Origin: Isochrysis galbana
Taxonomy: Eukaryota; Haptophyta; Isochrysidales; Isochrysidaceae
NCBI GenBank assembly: GCA_018136815.1
Contig: CM030938.1
Coordinates: 5,886,275-5,950,274 of the forward strand
Direction of reading: 5' to 3'
DNA: 64,000 bases
Program-made: the position numbers and the translations under genes
The notes under the pieces: generated by a model
What the model saw: the letters and a program-made list of their open reading frames with translations, nothing else
The model's database searches: none
What the model was told of the DNA's origin: nothing
Shown here: in pieces, positions 12,774 to 23,303 of the stretch
Layout: every line of letters starts with the position of its first letter
Numbering within the stretch: position 1 is the stretch's first letter

Positions 12774-13026
12774 AGGGATTAGGGATTAGGGATTAGGGAT
12801 TAGGGATTAGGGATTAGGGATTAGGGATTAGGGATTAGGGATTAGGGATTAGGGATTAGGGATTAGGGATTAGGGATTAGGGATTAGGGATTAGGGATTA
12901 GGGATTAGGGATTAGGGATTAGGGATTAGGGATTAGGGATTAGGGATTAGGGATTAGGGATTAGGGATTAGGGATTAGGGATTAGGGATTAGGGATTAGG
13001 GATTAGGGATTAGGGATTAGGGATTA
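12774..13026 (+). repeat. (ATTAGGG)n heptamer array
   Basis: About 36 near-perfect tandem copies of the heptamer ATTAGGG, passing directly into hexameric TTAGGG repeats. The heptamer differs from the terminal hexamer by one inserted A. Confidence 0.97.
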
Positions 13027-13800
13027 GGGTTAGGGTTAGGGTTAGGGTTAGGGTTAGGGTTAGGGTTAGGGTTAGGGTTAGGGTTAGGGTTAGGGTTAGG
13101 GTTAGGGTTAGGGTTAGGGTTAGGGTTAGGGTTAGGGTTAGGGTTAGGGTTAGGGTTAGGGTTAGGGTTAGGGTTAGGGTTAGGGTTAGGGTTAGGGTTG
13201 GGGTTAGGGTTAGGGTTAGGGTTAGGGTTAGGGTTAGGGTTAGGGTTAGGGTTAGGGTTAGGGTTAGGGTTAGGGTTAGGGTTAGGGTTAGGGTTAGGGT
13301 TAGGGTTAGGGTTAGGGTTAGGGTTAGGGTTAGGGTTAGGGTTAGGGTTAGGGTTAGGGTTAGGGTTAGGGTTAGGGTTAGGGTTAGGGTTAGGGGTTAG
13401 GGTTAGGGTTAGGGTTAGGGTTAGGGTTAGGGTTAGGGGTTAGGGTTAGGGTTAGGGTTAGGGTTAGGGTTAGGGTTAGGGTTAGGGTTAGGGTTAGGGT
13501 TAGGGGGTTAGGGTTAGGGTTAGGGTTAGGGGGTTAGGGTTAGGGTTAGGGTTAGGGTTAGGGTTAGGGTTAGGGTTAGGGTTAGGGTTAGGGTTAGGGT
13601 TAGGGTTAGGGTTAGGGTTAGGGTTAGGGTTAGGGTTAGGGTTAGGGTTAGGGTTAGGGTTAGGGTTAGGGTTAGGGTTAGGGTTAGGGTTAGGGTTAGG
13701 GTTAGGGTTAGGTTAGGGTTAGGGTTAGGGTTAGGGTTAGGGTTAGGGTTAGGTTAGGGTTAGGGTTAGGTTAGGTTAGGGTTAGGGTTAGGGTTAGGGT
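13027..13800 (+). repeat. Telomeric (TTAGGG)n array
   Basis: About 125 tandem TTAGGG hexamers with occasional variants having an extra G (13394, 13434, 13504, 13532) or a missing G near the right end. The G-rich strand runs 5' to 3' toward the gap at 13801, the orientation expected for the right-hand end of a chromosome. Confidence 0.97.
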
Positions 13801-13900
13801 NNNNNNNNNNNNNNNNNNNNNNNNNNNNNNNNNNNNNNNNNNNNNNNNNNNNNNNNNNNNNNNNNNNNNNNNNNNNNNNNNNNNNNNNNNNNNNNNNNNN
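13801..13900. other. Assembly gap (100 N)
   Basis: Exactly 100 N, the usual placeholder for a scaffold join of unknown length. It lies immediately after the telomeric array. Confidence 1.
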
Positions 13901-14060
13901 CTCTCTCTCTCCCTCCCTCTCTCTCTCCCGCTCTTTCTCTCTCTCTCGCTCGCTCGCTCCCCCCCCCCCCCTCACTGTCCTATTCCTTGTGATATGTTAC
14001 AAAGAAGCACCCTCCGCAGTCTCTCTCTTCTCTCTCTCTTCTCTCCTCTCACCTCTAGAG
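13901..14060. repeat. Polypyrimidine (CT)n tract
   Basis: CT-rich microsatellite at the left edge of the next contig, broken by a C run at 13960-13970. Contig edges in such repeats are typical of assembly breaks. Confidence 0.85.
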
Positions 14061-14277
14061 AAATGAACGTTACCTTCTTCTTTCCTCCCCTCCCCTCTGT
14101 GTGCGCGCGAGAGCGGAGGTGCCGGATGGACGGATGAGAGAGGAAAGGGAGAAGGCAAGCCGTCTGGTGCGCGGGACGAGTTTCGTCGCGTCTCTCATAA
14201 CCACTTGCTCGACAGAGGCTGCGCTGCGAGAATATATTGTATATTGTGTAGATTATTCATTTTTAATACAAGCTTTA

Positions 14278-14844
14278 AATTTCTTAATCGTCTCGCCATC
14301 GTCGCCTGCCAGAAGAACGACATCGACAATAGGATCGAGGAGGAGGGGTGTGAGAAAAAGACGAAAAGGATGAAAACTCAGTAGCTTTGGGGTTACCGTG
14401 TGTTTTGGGGAAGGGAGGGGGGGGGGGGGAGTTGCTATGCATGCTCACGCGCCGCGTCCTTGATTAGCTTTGTACTCATCTTTGTAATGATAATACCCTG
14501 GAGACTGGTTGAAAAAGAAAACATGCACCTCTGGGTAAAAAAAAACACTCACCTGGCCCTCTATTGACGGAACGCGACTTCGCTGTCCCCTTCCCTGGGA
14601 TCTTCACCTGACAGCTCACCTTTGGAGCGATGGGCGATGGGCTGGCCACGAGGGGCCAGGACGAGCGAACCAGGCGAGCCTGTGGGGAAGAGAGTGGGTC
14701 AGCAGGGCAGTCTCCTCCTGGCAAGCCATCAGGCATGCCAGGAGGATGGGTGGTTCCTCCCCCACGGCAGGGGAGGAAGGAGAGAGAGAGGGGCTCGTGC
14801 CCCGCCCCCCCCTGGGCGAACCAAGTATAAACTTAGTTTATTTA
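14278..14844 (-). mobile_element. Hairpin-ATG retroposon, copy 6, with 13-bp TSD
   Basis: Flanked by direct repeats AATACAAGCTTTA at 14265-14277 and 14845-14857. The minus strand begins with a hairpin (14822-14841, AACTAAGTTTATACTTGGTT) and shares 230 bp with the copies at 23.9 kb, 33.3 kb and 48.2 kb, including GGAACCACCCATCCTCCTGG. The other end, TTTCTTAATCGTCTCGCC at 14280-14297 on the plus strand, matches the tail of the other copies. Here the ATG position reads AGG. The 13-bp duplications indicate target-primed retrotransposition. Confidence 0.8.
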
Positions 14845-14958
14845 AATACAAGCTTTAGACCTCAACATTGCTAGAGCCGTAGGGCTACCTCATTCACCAC
14901 AGAAGCAACAAAGGACTAGTAAAAGAATAAGAAGTACTACACACGAGGTCAACATCAA

Positions 14959-16725
14959 TCAAGGAGTAGTTGGTAGACCCCCGATAGGCATTGGAGGTCG
15001 GACAAAAACTTCTACTCCTTTGGGAACCCACACCTCAAGAACCGCTTCTAAAGGCCCCTGCTGCAACGTCGACAGGCAGCCAACGGAGATCCAACCGAAG
15101 CCCGAAATGGCTAAGTCCGCAGATTGCTTCATCGGCTGCAATGGCACGCGGGCGGTGCGCTGGAGCCGCAAGGGGCCGAGCTCAGCAGCCGAGGCCTTGT
15201 CACTTGGGGGCTTCCAGTCGACTCCAGCATGCTCCTTGTGCGCAGTTTCAGCTTCGCTCGTCGCACAGGTGTTCACGCGTAGCTTTGCGGCAGGAGAGCA
15301 AAAGCTTAGGCGCATGGCGGGGGGGGCGCTCACGATATCTACGCGAACAAGGCCACCCCAGAAGAAGGAAGTGCCTTGCTCAGACGGGGATTTGGGGGTG
15401 TACGGCTTGATCTTGCTACGTGGCATCACCATCGCGATCTCCGCGGGTAGGAGACGCGCAGACATACGATGGTGCAAGTGAACACCTGTGGCATCACATG
15501 ACGGAGATGCTCAGACATTTGATAGCGTGGACTGCAGTTGGGAATGTAGTTCGATACATCACCATCTCATATGATGTGCAACTAGCAATATGTATGAGTC
15601 TTCCGGAGGAACCGTCTCAACATGTAAGGCATGCCTAGGTGTTCACTCACCGGGTGTGTCATAGAGCTGAGAACCTCCAGAGAAGCAATCTATCGGCAAG
15701 AGAGAGAGCGTGGTGCCCGGCGTCGACGCAGAAATTGGGAGGTACCGTGGTGCCGAAGGAGAAATGAGAGGAATGAGTTCCTTGAGGAAGGCCGACTTTC
15801 CCACATTTGCTGCGCCGAGCACGAAGATGTCGCGCCCCTCGCGTTCAGACATGAGTGCACGAGCCGCAGCCTGAAAAAGGAGATTAAACGCGTGAGAATG
15901 CGCTAGAGCACCCGTTCTACAATGCATGATCTAATGTGTCCACGGCCAATGTGGGGAGTGTGGAGGGTTGTCTTAAGGCCATGGTGAGGTCATCACCAAA
16001 TTTAGCAGTGTGAGATAGCGCCACAGTCCAGGTTTCCATGGCGCTCTCGCTGCGCCTAGCTGTAGCTTGTGGCAAACCTGCATGCCGTCTCCTTGCTTGG
16101 ATGAGAGGAGCAGGATATCAAGGACACCTCCAAGCCTGTTGGCAGCACCTCCTAGCCATTCGCGAACTTCATCAAGGTCAGTCCCACGAGGCAACAAGTC
16201 GGCCTTCGTTCCAATCAAAAGTATAGGATTCGCTCCAATGAGCTCACGAACACGCGGTAATAACGTGCCTGCCACATCCGTCAGATCAACCAGGAGAGCG
16301 ATGAGTGCCTTCCGTTCTCGCAGTGGTTTCAGCACGCTGCGCAACGCCTCTGGCGTTGTTATTCCCCTCCCGTTGCCGGGGCTGTTAGTAGGTGCTGCGT
16401 CTTGCGCAGGCCGCAGGCGCCCTTCAACGACTGCCGGTATGATCTCTCCTTGGCTCAGCCGCCGGCAGCGCTCACACAGCGTCTGGCGCAACTGCCGGCG
16501 AGCGGCTTTCAGCTCATAGCGTTCTGGCTCCACAAAGCCAGGTGAATCAAAGAAGTCGACCTGCAGTTCTGCGCCGCAACCGTAGCAACCGATGATGTGC
16601 CTCGGGACGAGGGCATCGTGAGCGGTGAGCGGAGTGCACCGCGCGAGCGCTAGCCTGCTGGAGCGGCTGGGTTTCACCCCGCCGCTCAGCAGCGAGAGGG
16701 CGACGATGGGGAGCGCGCCGAGCAT
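14959..16725 (-). CDS. Circularly permuted GTPase, YqeH/NOA1/BPG2-like
   Basis: Three exons (16725-16078, 15870-15651, 15485-14959) join in phase to 464 residues. YqeH-family GTPases help assemble the small ribosomal subunit in bacteria, plastids and mitochondria. Order of motifs is permuted as in the family: a zinc site CYGCG...CERC near residues 47-85, G4 GTKAD near 171, G5-like SSKQGDG near 209, then G1 GAANVGKSAF, G2 region STPGTT and G3 DTPG, followed by the C-terminal MSARLLPAE motif typical of YqeH. The N-terminus MLGALPIVALSLLSGG is signal-peptide-like and is followed by a basic stretch, which suggests a bipartite presequence for a secondary plastid. Introns have GTTTGC/TTTCAG and GTGAGT/CCACAG ends. 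NOA1 (mitochondrial) and BPG2 (plastid) remain alternatives. Confidence 0.88.
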
Positions 16726-16805
16726 CGACGTCCCGCTACACGACTACACCACGGCACGCTCCCTCTATTTCTAGCCAACAATGGGCAAGAACAAAATCAT
16801 AAAAC

Positions 16806-18605
16806 TAAAAAAAAACCTTTTAATATTCTCGCCTCGCGCGCGGCTATGCGGCTATGGAGTTGACTATCGTAGCCACGCCCACTTTCCTTCCTTTCCCTCA
16901 CTTCCCGCCTTGCGGCAACTCCCCTCGTGCTCTACTTAGGGGCCCGGGTTGTGGGGGGGGTTGGGTGGGGCGGGGGTGCATTGGCCCCTAGTGGTCTGTT
17001 CTCGCCTCCCTCCTCCTCCTGTGCCTCTAGGTGGCCCGTTTCTTTTCGTTGTGTTGTGAGGGTTTCGTTTTTGTCCCGTCATTCTTCGCTTGTGGTGCCT
17101 GTCCCCTCAGGGATATCTTCAGCGAGGGAGATGTGCCTCAGCCTCAGGAGAGCTTCCCGGTCAGGCCGATCGCTTCTGCCACGAGGTGTCGCATCCGCGA
17201 TCGACTTCCGACCTTAGGCCTTAGGCGTCTTCGTGCTCAGTCGTTCTTGTTGCCACGGAGTTTTACTCGTAATTTGTAGAACTCGTCGCTCGTAATTCGC
17301 CCCTCGCTCCTTGCCGTCGCGCCCCTTTGTGGCCTGTCTCGCCCCTGTTTCGCTCCTTTGCACCTCGTGATCGCTCACCCCCCTTGCACTTATCTTTCGA
17401 ATGCTGGCCTTCGATGGATCCATGCCAATCCGGAACGCCTAACTGACACCGCTGCCGCGGCTGCCCAATTTCGCCGTCGCCTAAACGCACGAGCCCCTTT
17501 CCTGGCGGTAGAGAATCCCAAGATGCACCATTATGCGAAAATGCTATTGGGCGGCGTCGAAGCTACGCAGTATGTCCATCCGTGGCAGCACGGCACCGGA
17601 CATACTAAAGCCACGGGGCTCTACCTCTCCCCTTCTCTTCCCCCACTCCAGCCGACTTGCCTGGTCCCTGGTAGGGAGCCGGTCATGGCTAACCTGCCTA
17701 TGACTCCCCACCGCGGCGCGTTGCCCAGCAGCACGTACGTCGGGATAGCAGGGGCGATGGCATCCCAATGGCCAATGGATGCCGGTGCTCCTCGACTACT
17801 GCCGGTCTGCCACGCACCGTGGCGACGCCTCCGCCGCCACCCTTGTCGCCCCTGCACGCTGGGCATCGCCGCCGGTGCACCCTCCAGCACCGCTGGCGCG
17901 TCATCGCGGCGATACGTCCTCCGTCGTCGCTCCGTTGGTCTGTACCTTTGCGGAACCGTCGCCCCATTTAGTCGGGAAGGGCGATCTGTCGGCGATCTCG
18001 TCTGGAACGGGAATCGAACCATAACGGAAACGAGGGGCAATCCTGCTACGCAGGATTCCAAGAGACCTATCGAATACGACGAGAGAAGTGCGATGTGCCT
18101 AAGGCCTAAGGCCTAAGGCTAAGGGGGAGATACGAAGAAGTCGCAAATTAAACATGATTGATGATTGCCCCCAGAAGCAGATAAAGATAAAGAAACGCAG
18201 GGGAGATAGCAAATTAAACCTATTTGCGAGGCGCCTGGGAGGAAGAAAGGTGGGGAAACTTCCCTTCTCTTCGAGAGAAAGAGAGAGAGCGCGCTCCACA
18301 ACCCAAGATCCCATGCATCCAAGCGAAGCTTTTGACCGAGAACGAGAGAAAGCAGCGAATTATAACGATAAATGCCGAACAACGAAGAGAAGAGCGAAGC
18401 CTAACGAGTGTCGATTCGCGAATGCGACACACGGGCCGTGCGGCGCGACCGGGGTCGCGCTCACCTGCTCGGCCTCTGCGGGCGGACGCGGTCGCTTCGC
18501 CGGCGACAGCTCCATGGGTGCTTGGGGGGCGCCCGCGGCGGGGGGCCCGAAGGAGAGGTGGGGAGCGGCGGCGCGCTCCATGGCAACCAACTATAAAGTT
18601 AGTTG
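16806..18605 (-). mobile_element. Composite repeat block: hairpin-ATG module plus tail module
   Basis: Read on the minus strand, a hairpin (18588-18605) and ATGGAGCGCGCC lie at one end and the tail AATATTAAAAGG plus nine Ts at the other (16806-16830), as in shorter family members. The block also contains a plus-strand methyltransferase-like frame and the motif GTCGCATCCGCGATCGACTT (17188-17207), shared with 42068 and 51293. CCTTAGGCCTTAGG (17213-17226) and its complement (18101-18118) bracket the methyltransferase part, so several insertions may be nested. I found no flanking target duplication. Confidence 0.45.
17361..17785 (+). pseudogene. Phage-like Dcm-superfamily DNA methyltransferase domain
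   Basis: The frame LHLVIAHPPCTYLSNAGLRW ... FLAVENPKMHHYAKMLLG ... VHPWQHGTGHTKATGLYL ... LPPLQPT ... STYVGIAGAMASQW closely follows, from end to end, a small domain common in phages and large DNA viruses and annotated as DNA (cytosine-5) methyltransferase-like. PPC would be motif IV (catalytic Cys) and VENP motif VI. Nothing N-terminal of this (SAM-binding FxGxG) is seen and there is no plausible ATG close upstream, so it is a fragment. It is embedded in repeats rather than in a host gene. Reading past 17785 is probably not domain sequence. Confidence 0.7.
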
Positions 18606-19169
18606 ATCTACCCCCAACCAAGGACAAGCCAGCATAACCTACATTTGGGTTGTGGAAACGCTACAAAATCAGCCGAGTAATTGGTCTATGCCACAAAGAC
18701 GTCTCAACTACTTTCTCTGACTCCTCCAACTTCGAGCAATGACAGTACGGAACGATCGATCACGATCGTGTTCCTCTTCAGAGCGCAGAGCATAGAAGTG
18801 GTCTTCCATCTTCCCGCCGCAATAGGCACGGCAGCATAGTATCAAGTCAGAACATACGAGTGGAGTCGTGTCGCGTAGAAATGGCTCCGGCGCGTCCTAG
18901 GGATGCCACGCAATGCAATGGTGCGCGAGAGACTATCCGCACGCCCAGGCTGGGAGGTTCGGTCATTTTATCACTTTGATTTGCCTACAAGGGTCAAAAG
19001 GAAAGCGAACTCAGAAAAAGCGAACTCGGGAACTCCAACTCCAACGCTTCGTTTGCGCTCGCAACTCAATCAATTGCTGCGATTCTCTCTCAAGGAAGCG
19101 GTTCGGCAGGGAAAGTAGGATTAGGAAACTAACTCAAGAGGCGGACATGATCGCAAGAAAAACTTGAGA
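18606..19169. other. Intergenic, 3' flank of the kinase gene
   Basis: No exon-like sequence recognised. Confidence 0.4.
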
Positions 19170-21758
19170 TCATGGGAGTGCGACCTTACCTTCTCTAGCT
19201 TGACGGAGTGCGCGCTCGCGTTTTTCATACTGCCGGCGGAGTTTTGCCATGTCACGCTCAAGATTGGCATCCAAAGCGGCTAACTCCTGCACCATAACAC
19301 AGATGTGTATCGGCACGAGGCGAATATGTGGGGAAGTGTATCAGGTAAATGCGATTAGAAGGGCGGTAAATATGCCGCGCAACGACCTCAAGGGCAGAAA
19401 CCAAAGGCTTTTTGCGAAACTCACCTCATCGATCTCTTTGACATTCAAGTGGGTGAAATCATACTTGTGGCGTGCTTTGTTTGAGGCCTCCGAACCCAAG
19501 TCCTCTTTGTCTACTCCTCCAGCCGCTGCCCCGAAGCCATTGTTGCTCCCGACAGCACCGCCTCTAGAGCTTGCGCCCCCACCTCCAACATTGTTGGACG
19601 ACTGAAATTGTCGCATGAAGCCAGGGACCGGGGCCGATGCAGCGGAATTATTGAAGACCATAGTTCCCCCGCCACCTCCGTCGCCTGCAGCGGGCCGGAA
19701 GATCACGGTACCTCCCCCCCCACCCGGGATACCCGTGTCGCTTGGCGCATCAAGTGGAGCCGGCTGCTGCCTATCCTTAACAATCATCGTGCCATAGCTG
19801 ACATCTTCACTGCCAATCGCCACAGGCGCACTAGCCCCATCCTTGATGAACATGGTCCCACCTCCGGCTCCACGAAGATCGCCGAGCTCACTATCATCAC
19901 CCATGCGACGGGCAGCGTCGCGGATGGCAGAGAGGTCGAACTCCTGAGTGTCGCCACGCTTGATTGGCTGCGAGGGACGAGACAGGAAGGTGAAGCTGCA
20001 TGGCAATCTCAACATAGTGCGTGGACTACATTCTATCCATTGCCAACATTAATCATCATGCGCAAAGGATGGTTGGTACGCGACAAGTTTTTGAGACACG
20101 CACATAGAGACATGTCACTCTCGCGTGAATGCAATGAGTAGCTCACCCCGAGCTCCGATGTACATCAACAGCACATGAAGGGCATCGGCGAGCTGTGCAT
20201 CGAAGCTTGGGCAGGCGACTCACCCTCCCCTCTCCCAATGGCGTCGCATGCTGCAACTCTGCGCTGCTAGCCTGACCTAATTGCTCGGCCGTCTTCTTTC
20301 GCCACACAACTAGCGCCTCCGCCGCGCTATCCATCAATGCTTGCAGAGCCGCTTCACGCGCAGATTCTGCGCTCCCTGCGCTGCCGGATGCAGCACTTGC
20401 GACCGTCGTGATGAATGGGTGCGAGAGAAGCTCGGAAGCTGAAGGCCTTTCTGAGGCATCTTTTGCCAAACACTTCCGCACGAAGTCGTTGAATTCGCTG
20501 GACCACTTGTCTGGCTCCGTCAAGTGCGGCGGTGGTTTAGTAGGGATCAAAAAGATAGCTCGCATTGGATGCAGCGAGGCGTTTGGAGGTTGGCCCTCGG
20601 CAAGCTCGATTGCTGTGATGCCTAGCGACCAAATGTCCGCCTGAAGAGCCAGGGCGATTTTCACTACGGTATCGGTGTGCGGCCAAGCACAGCAGCAATG
20701 GGAAGAACACCGGGCGCTCGTCTAGACTTGCGCGGCACAGCCGAGGCAACTGCTCAGTCAAGAAGGAGGGGACACGCCACCTCCGTGCACACAAGTGGAT
20801 CGTCTCCCATGGCAAGGCAACCGCACCTTTGAGTTGTAGCCCGCCTCCGGCCCAGCTGAGGAGATGACCTCAGGAGCCATCCAGAAGGGCGTGCCGATGA
20901 CAGTACCACGTCGAGAGATGGAGGTATTGAGCTGCACAAACAACATGGGTTCGGGCTCACCGAAGGCGGAGCAGGGCCCGGGGACGCTTAGACAAGGCGA
21001 GCTACGAGGAAAAAGGTGAGGGGCTCCCATGCCCTCCGGCATGGGGCAACGCTAGACAAGATATGTTGTCAATCTCGACGGGGGTGGGTAAGACAGCCCC
21101 CACCCGCCGTGAGGGTGGTCTAAAGCACACGCGCCGCCGAATGCGCAGCAGCCATAGACGAGCTGTGCTTTCAGTTGGGACGAAGATTTCTAGAGCCTGT
21201 CCCGTGCAGAGCTGTGCGACACTCACAAGCGGCCACAGAGGGGGTGGGGGTGTGGGGGGGAGGGCGCGGCGGCGATGGCATGGTGGGAATCTGGCGCACC
21301 TGGGCGGATACGCCGAAGTCGGCTAGCTTGACCTGCCCTTTGTCCGTCAGGAGCAGATTGCCCGCCTTGATGTCTCGGTGGATCTTGTTGAGGTCATGAA
21401 GGTAGGCGAGTCCAGCAAGTGTGCCAGCCAGTACCGCAGAGATCTGCACCTCGGTGAGACAGCGCGAGCGCGCCTCCATGATATCGCCGAGCGATGATCC
21501 TGCGCAGAATTCCATCACGATCCATAGCTCCGAGCCGCGTGTGAAGGAGCTATAGTAGCGCACGATGTTGGACGAGTTGCATGTCTTGAGCATCTCAATC
21601 TCGCGCGCGACCTCGCCCGTGTCCTGCTCGATCGGCACGACCTTGACCGCGACAGTACGGCCCGTCCCATTCTCCACCGCCTTGTACACCTTCCCGAACG
21701 AGCCCTCGCCCAGCTTCTCCAGCACCATATAGTCGTCTGGCCCGCCGCCGCCCTCCAT
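19170..21758 (-). CDS. Hippo/MST-type Ste20 kinase with SARAH domain
   Basis: Five exons (21758-21300, 20931-20827, 20640-20224, 19967-19425, 19286-19170) join in phase to 546 residues. The kinase domain starts near residue 10: [11 protein letters not shown] (glycine loop), AVKVV (Lys), [11 protein letters not shown] (catalytic loop), ADFGVSAQ (DFG), [12 protein letters not shown] (GCK/STE20 signature) and [20 protein letters not shown] Gly/Ser-rich linker repeats GGGTM-like blocks. The C-terminus, [20 protein letters not shown] and [19 protein letters not shown], has the form of the SARAH coiled coil that mediates MST/Hippo dimerisation and Salvador binding. The architecture equals metazoan MST1/2 and Dictyostelium Krs-type kinases. 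An extra small exon inside the 257-nt intron before 19967 is not excluded. Confidence 0.88.
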
Positions 21759-21889
21759 CGCGCCGCCGGGAGCAGAAGAGAGAGGGGCGTGGCGCCGCGA
21801 CGCGCGGTCTCTTCTCTCACAAACACTGCGCACGCTTTTTCCCCGCGCCACCGCCGTCGCGCGCGGATGATCAGAGGCGGCGGGCGCTT

Positions 21890-21985
21890 CCCCCCCCCCC
21901 CCCCGCCCCGCCCCGCCCCGCCCCGCCCCCCCCCCCCCCCCCGCCCCGCCCCGCCCCGCCCCGCCCCGCCCCGCCCGCGCGCGCG
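21890..21985. repeat. C-run and (CCCCG)n repeat upstream of the kinase start
   Basis: Ten or more CCCCG pentamers and C runs, 130-230 bp upstream of the kinase ATG. On the minus (coding) strand this is G-rich and could form G-quadruplexes in the promoter or 5' UTR. That effect is inference. Confidence 0.7.
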
Positions 21986-22029
21986 CCCGAGGTGTCCCCC
22001 CCCCCCTCCCCCTTCTCGCCCCCACCTTT

Positions 22030-22600
22030 CGTGCGCGTGACGAAACTCAGTCTCCAAGGGCAAGAGCGAGCGGAAGCGGAAAACGCAGAAGTACGGCAAG
22101 CGGCCAGACGTCAGGGCAGATCAGACGAACTCGCGGACAGGTGCGCCTCGAGGACAGGGACAGGACATCAGCATTCGCTACAAGTTGCTTAAAAATACAC
22201 TAGGACAAGTGAACATGGGTGATTCGAATTGTAGCGCTCCTGAACACACAATGACTATCTATCCCAAGATAAACACTTCTATAACACGTCTAGTCTGCTA
22301 ATTTGTGCGGCGAGGTCTATGTACAAACAACGTACAACGTCGTACACATGCACATGAGCGACGAATGGCAAAGCGCACGCGGCTGCCGTTTCATATCGTT
22401 GTGTCAGAGGTCTCGCGCCGCCTTCACTGGCGCAAGAAGCCTGCTAGCTAGCATCCATCCATTGCTGCCCGGGCGGCTTCCACACTCCAAGCGACTTGTG
22501 CCACTGCGCCCCACCTAAGACGCCCCACGCCGCCCGAGGCGGCTAGTTAGAGCCTAGATGGGACAATAGACAATAGACAATAGGCTTCTAATAGGTTCTA
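22030..22600. other. Intergenic, nothing recognised
   Basis: No coding signal, no repeat match within the window noticed. Confidence 0.4.
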
Positions 22601-22609
22601 TTAAGAAGG

Positions 22610-22765
22610 CGAGAAGCGCTCACAATCACCATCACCCACATCAAAGAAAAGCGTTCAATCACCATCAGCCTACACGTGGAACGCGTTCAATCGCCATCAC
22701 CCCCACCGCATGGAAAAGCGTTCAATCACCATCAGCCTACACATGGAAAAGCGTTCAATCGCGGA
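22610..22765 (+). repeat. Minisatellite, unit about 33 bp
   Basis: Five imperfect copies of a unit containing AAAGCGTTCAATCACCATCA and CCTACACRTGG. The last copies overlap the beginning of the AT-rich frame that follows. Confidence 0.85.
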
Positions 22766-22799
22766 AGATCGTGGGGATCATGAGGGTAGCTATCCAACC

Positions 22800-23303
22800 C
22801 ACTCGTTTGACAAGAGGGTATGCTGCATCCCGCTCGAGTTGGTGCGTGACACAAAAATATGTACGAAACTATTAAACATGTCCAACACTAGCGATGTTAA
22901 CATAAATTACTTACTTACTTACTTAATTACTTAACTGTGCAGGGTCGCGCGCGCGGCGAGATTATTAAGAAGTTTTTTTTAACATAAATTACTTAACAGT
23001 ACTAAATCCGAAAGATATCAAGAATATCCTTAGTAGCACGGCATCCGACAACTGGGCGTGGCGGTACGAAATTGATCGAGCTCTTAATAACAACAAGGAG
23101 AAGGAGCTGTACGAAAACTTCGTGAATAGGCTTGATGATGACAAATACGGCAAGTTCATAAGGGCATACATATCATTCAGGCGTTTCGATAGAGAGTATG
23201 TTAATTACGATCAGCTCACGCAAATTGCCGATAACGAGGGGTTCAAACATCAAATGAAGAACATTGATAATCCAAATGAACATGATGTGAATACGATTAT
23301 GAT
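22800..23303 (+). pseudogene. AT-rich reading frame of foreign appearance, split by a retroposon
   Basis: Between minisatellite and retroposon D lies AT-rich coding-like DNA (Lys/Asn/Asp/Tyr-rich, for example NPKDIKNILSS, DDDKYGKFIRAYISFRRF, NIDNPNEHDVNTIMI) unlike the GC-rich host genes. The frame is interrupted at 22914-22980 by 67 bp flanked by a 15-bp duplication (AACATAAATTACTTA at 22899 and 22981); ignoring the insert and one duplicate, the reading frame on both sides is the same. The frame is lost again at 23303, where a longer retroposon begins. Composition suggests transfer from an AT-rich source such as a large DNA virus or a transposon. No family recognised. Confidence 0.55.
22914..22980 (+). 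mobile_element. 5'-truncated retroposon tail with 15-bp TSD
   Basis: Ends with GGCGAGATTATTAAGAAG and eight Ts, the tail of the hairpin-ATG family, directly before the right-hand target duplication. The left part (ACTTACTTACTTAATTACTT) copies target sequence. This is the form expected of a target-primed insertion truncated at its 5' end. Confidence 0.75.

Noticed and set aside
13198-13443. Open frame of Gly-Leu repeats
   Set aside because: It is translated TTAGGG telomeric repeat, not a gene.
18005-18060. Reverse-strand GGTTCGATTCCCG with a nearby perfect hairpin
   Set aside because: The combination recalls a tRNA, but the T-stem does not pair and the hairpin has a 5-nt loop and no anticodon-loop pattern.
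22610-22765. CRISPR-like short repeats
   Set aside because: Units are imperfect and adjacent, without spacers of constant length, in a eukaryotic context.
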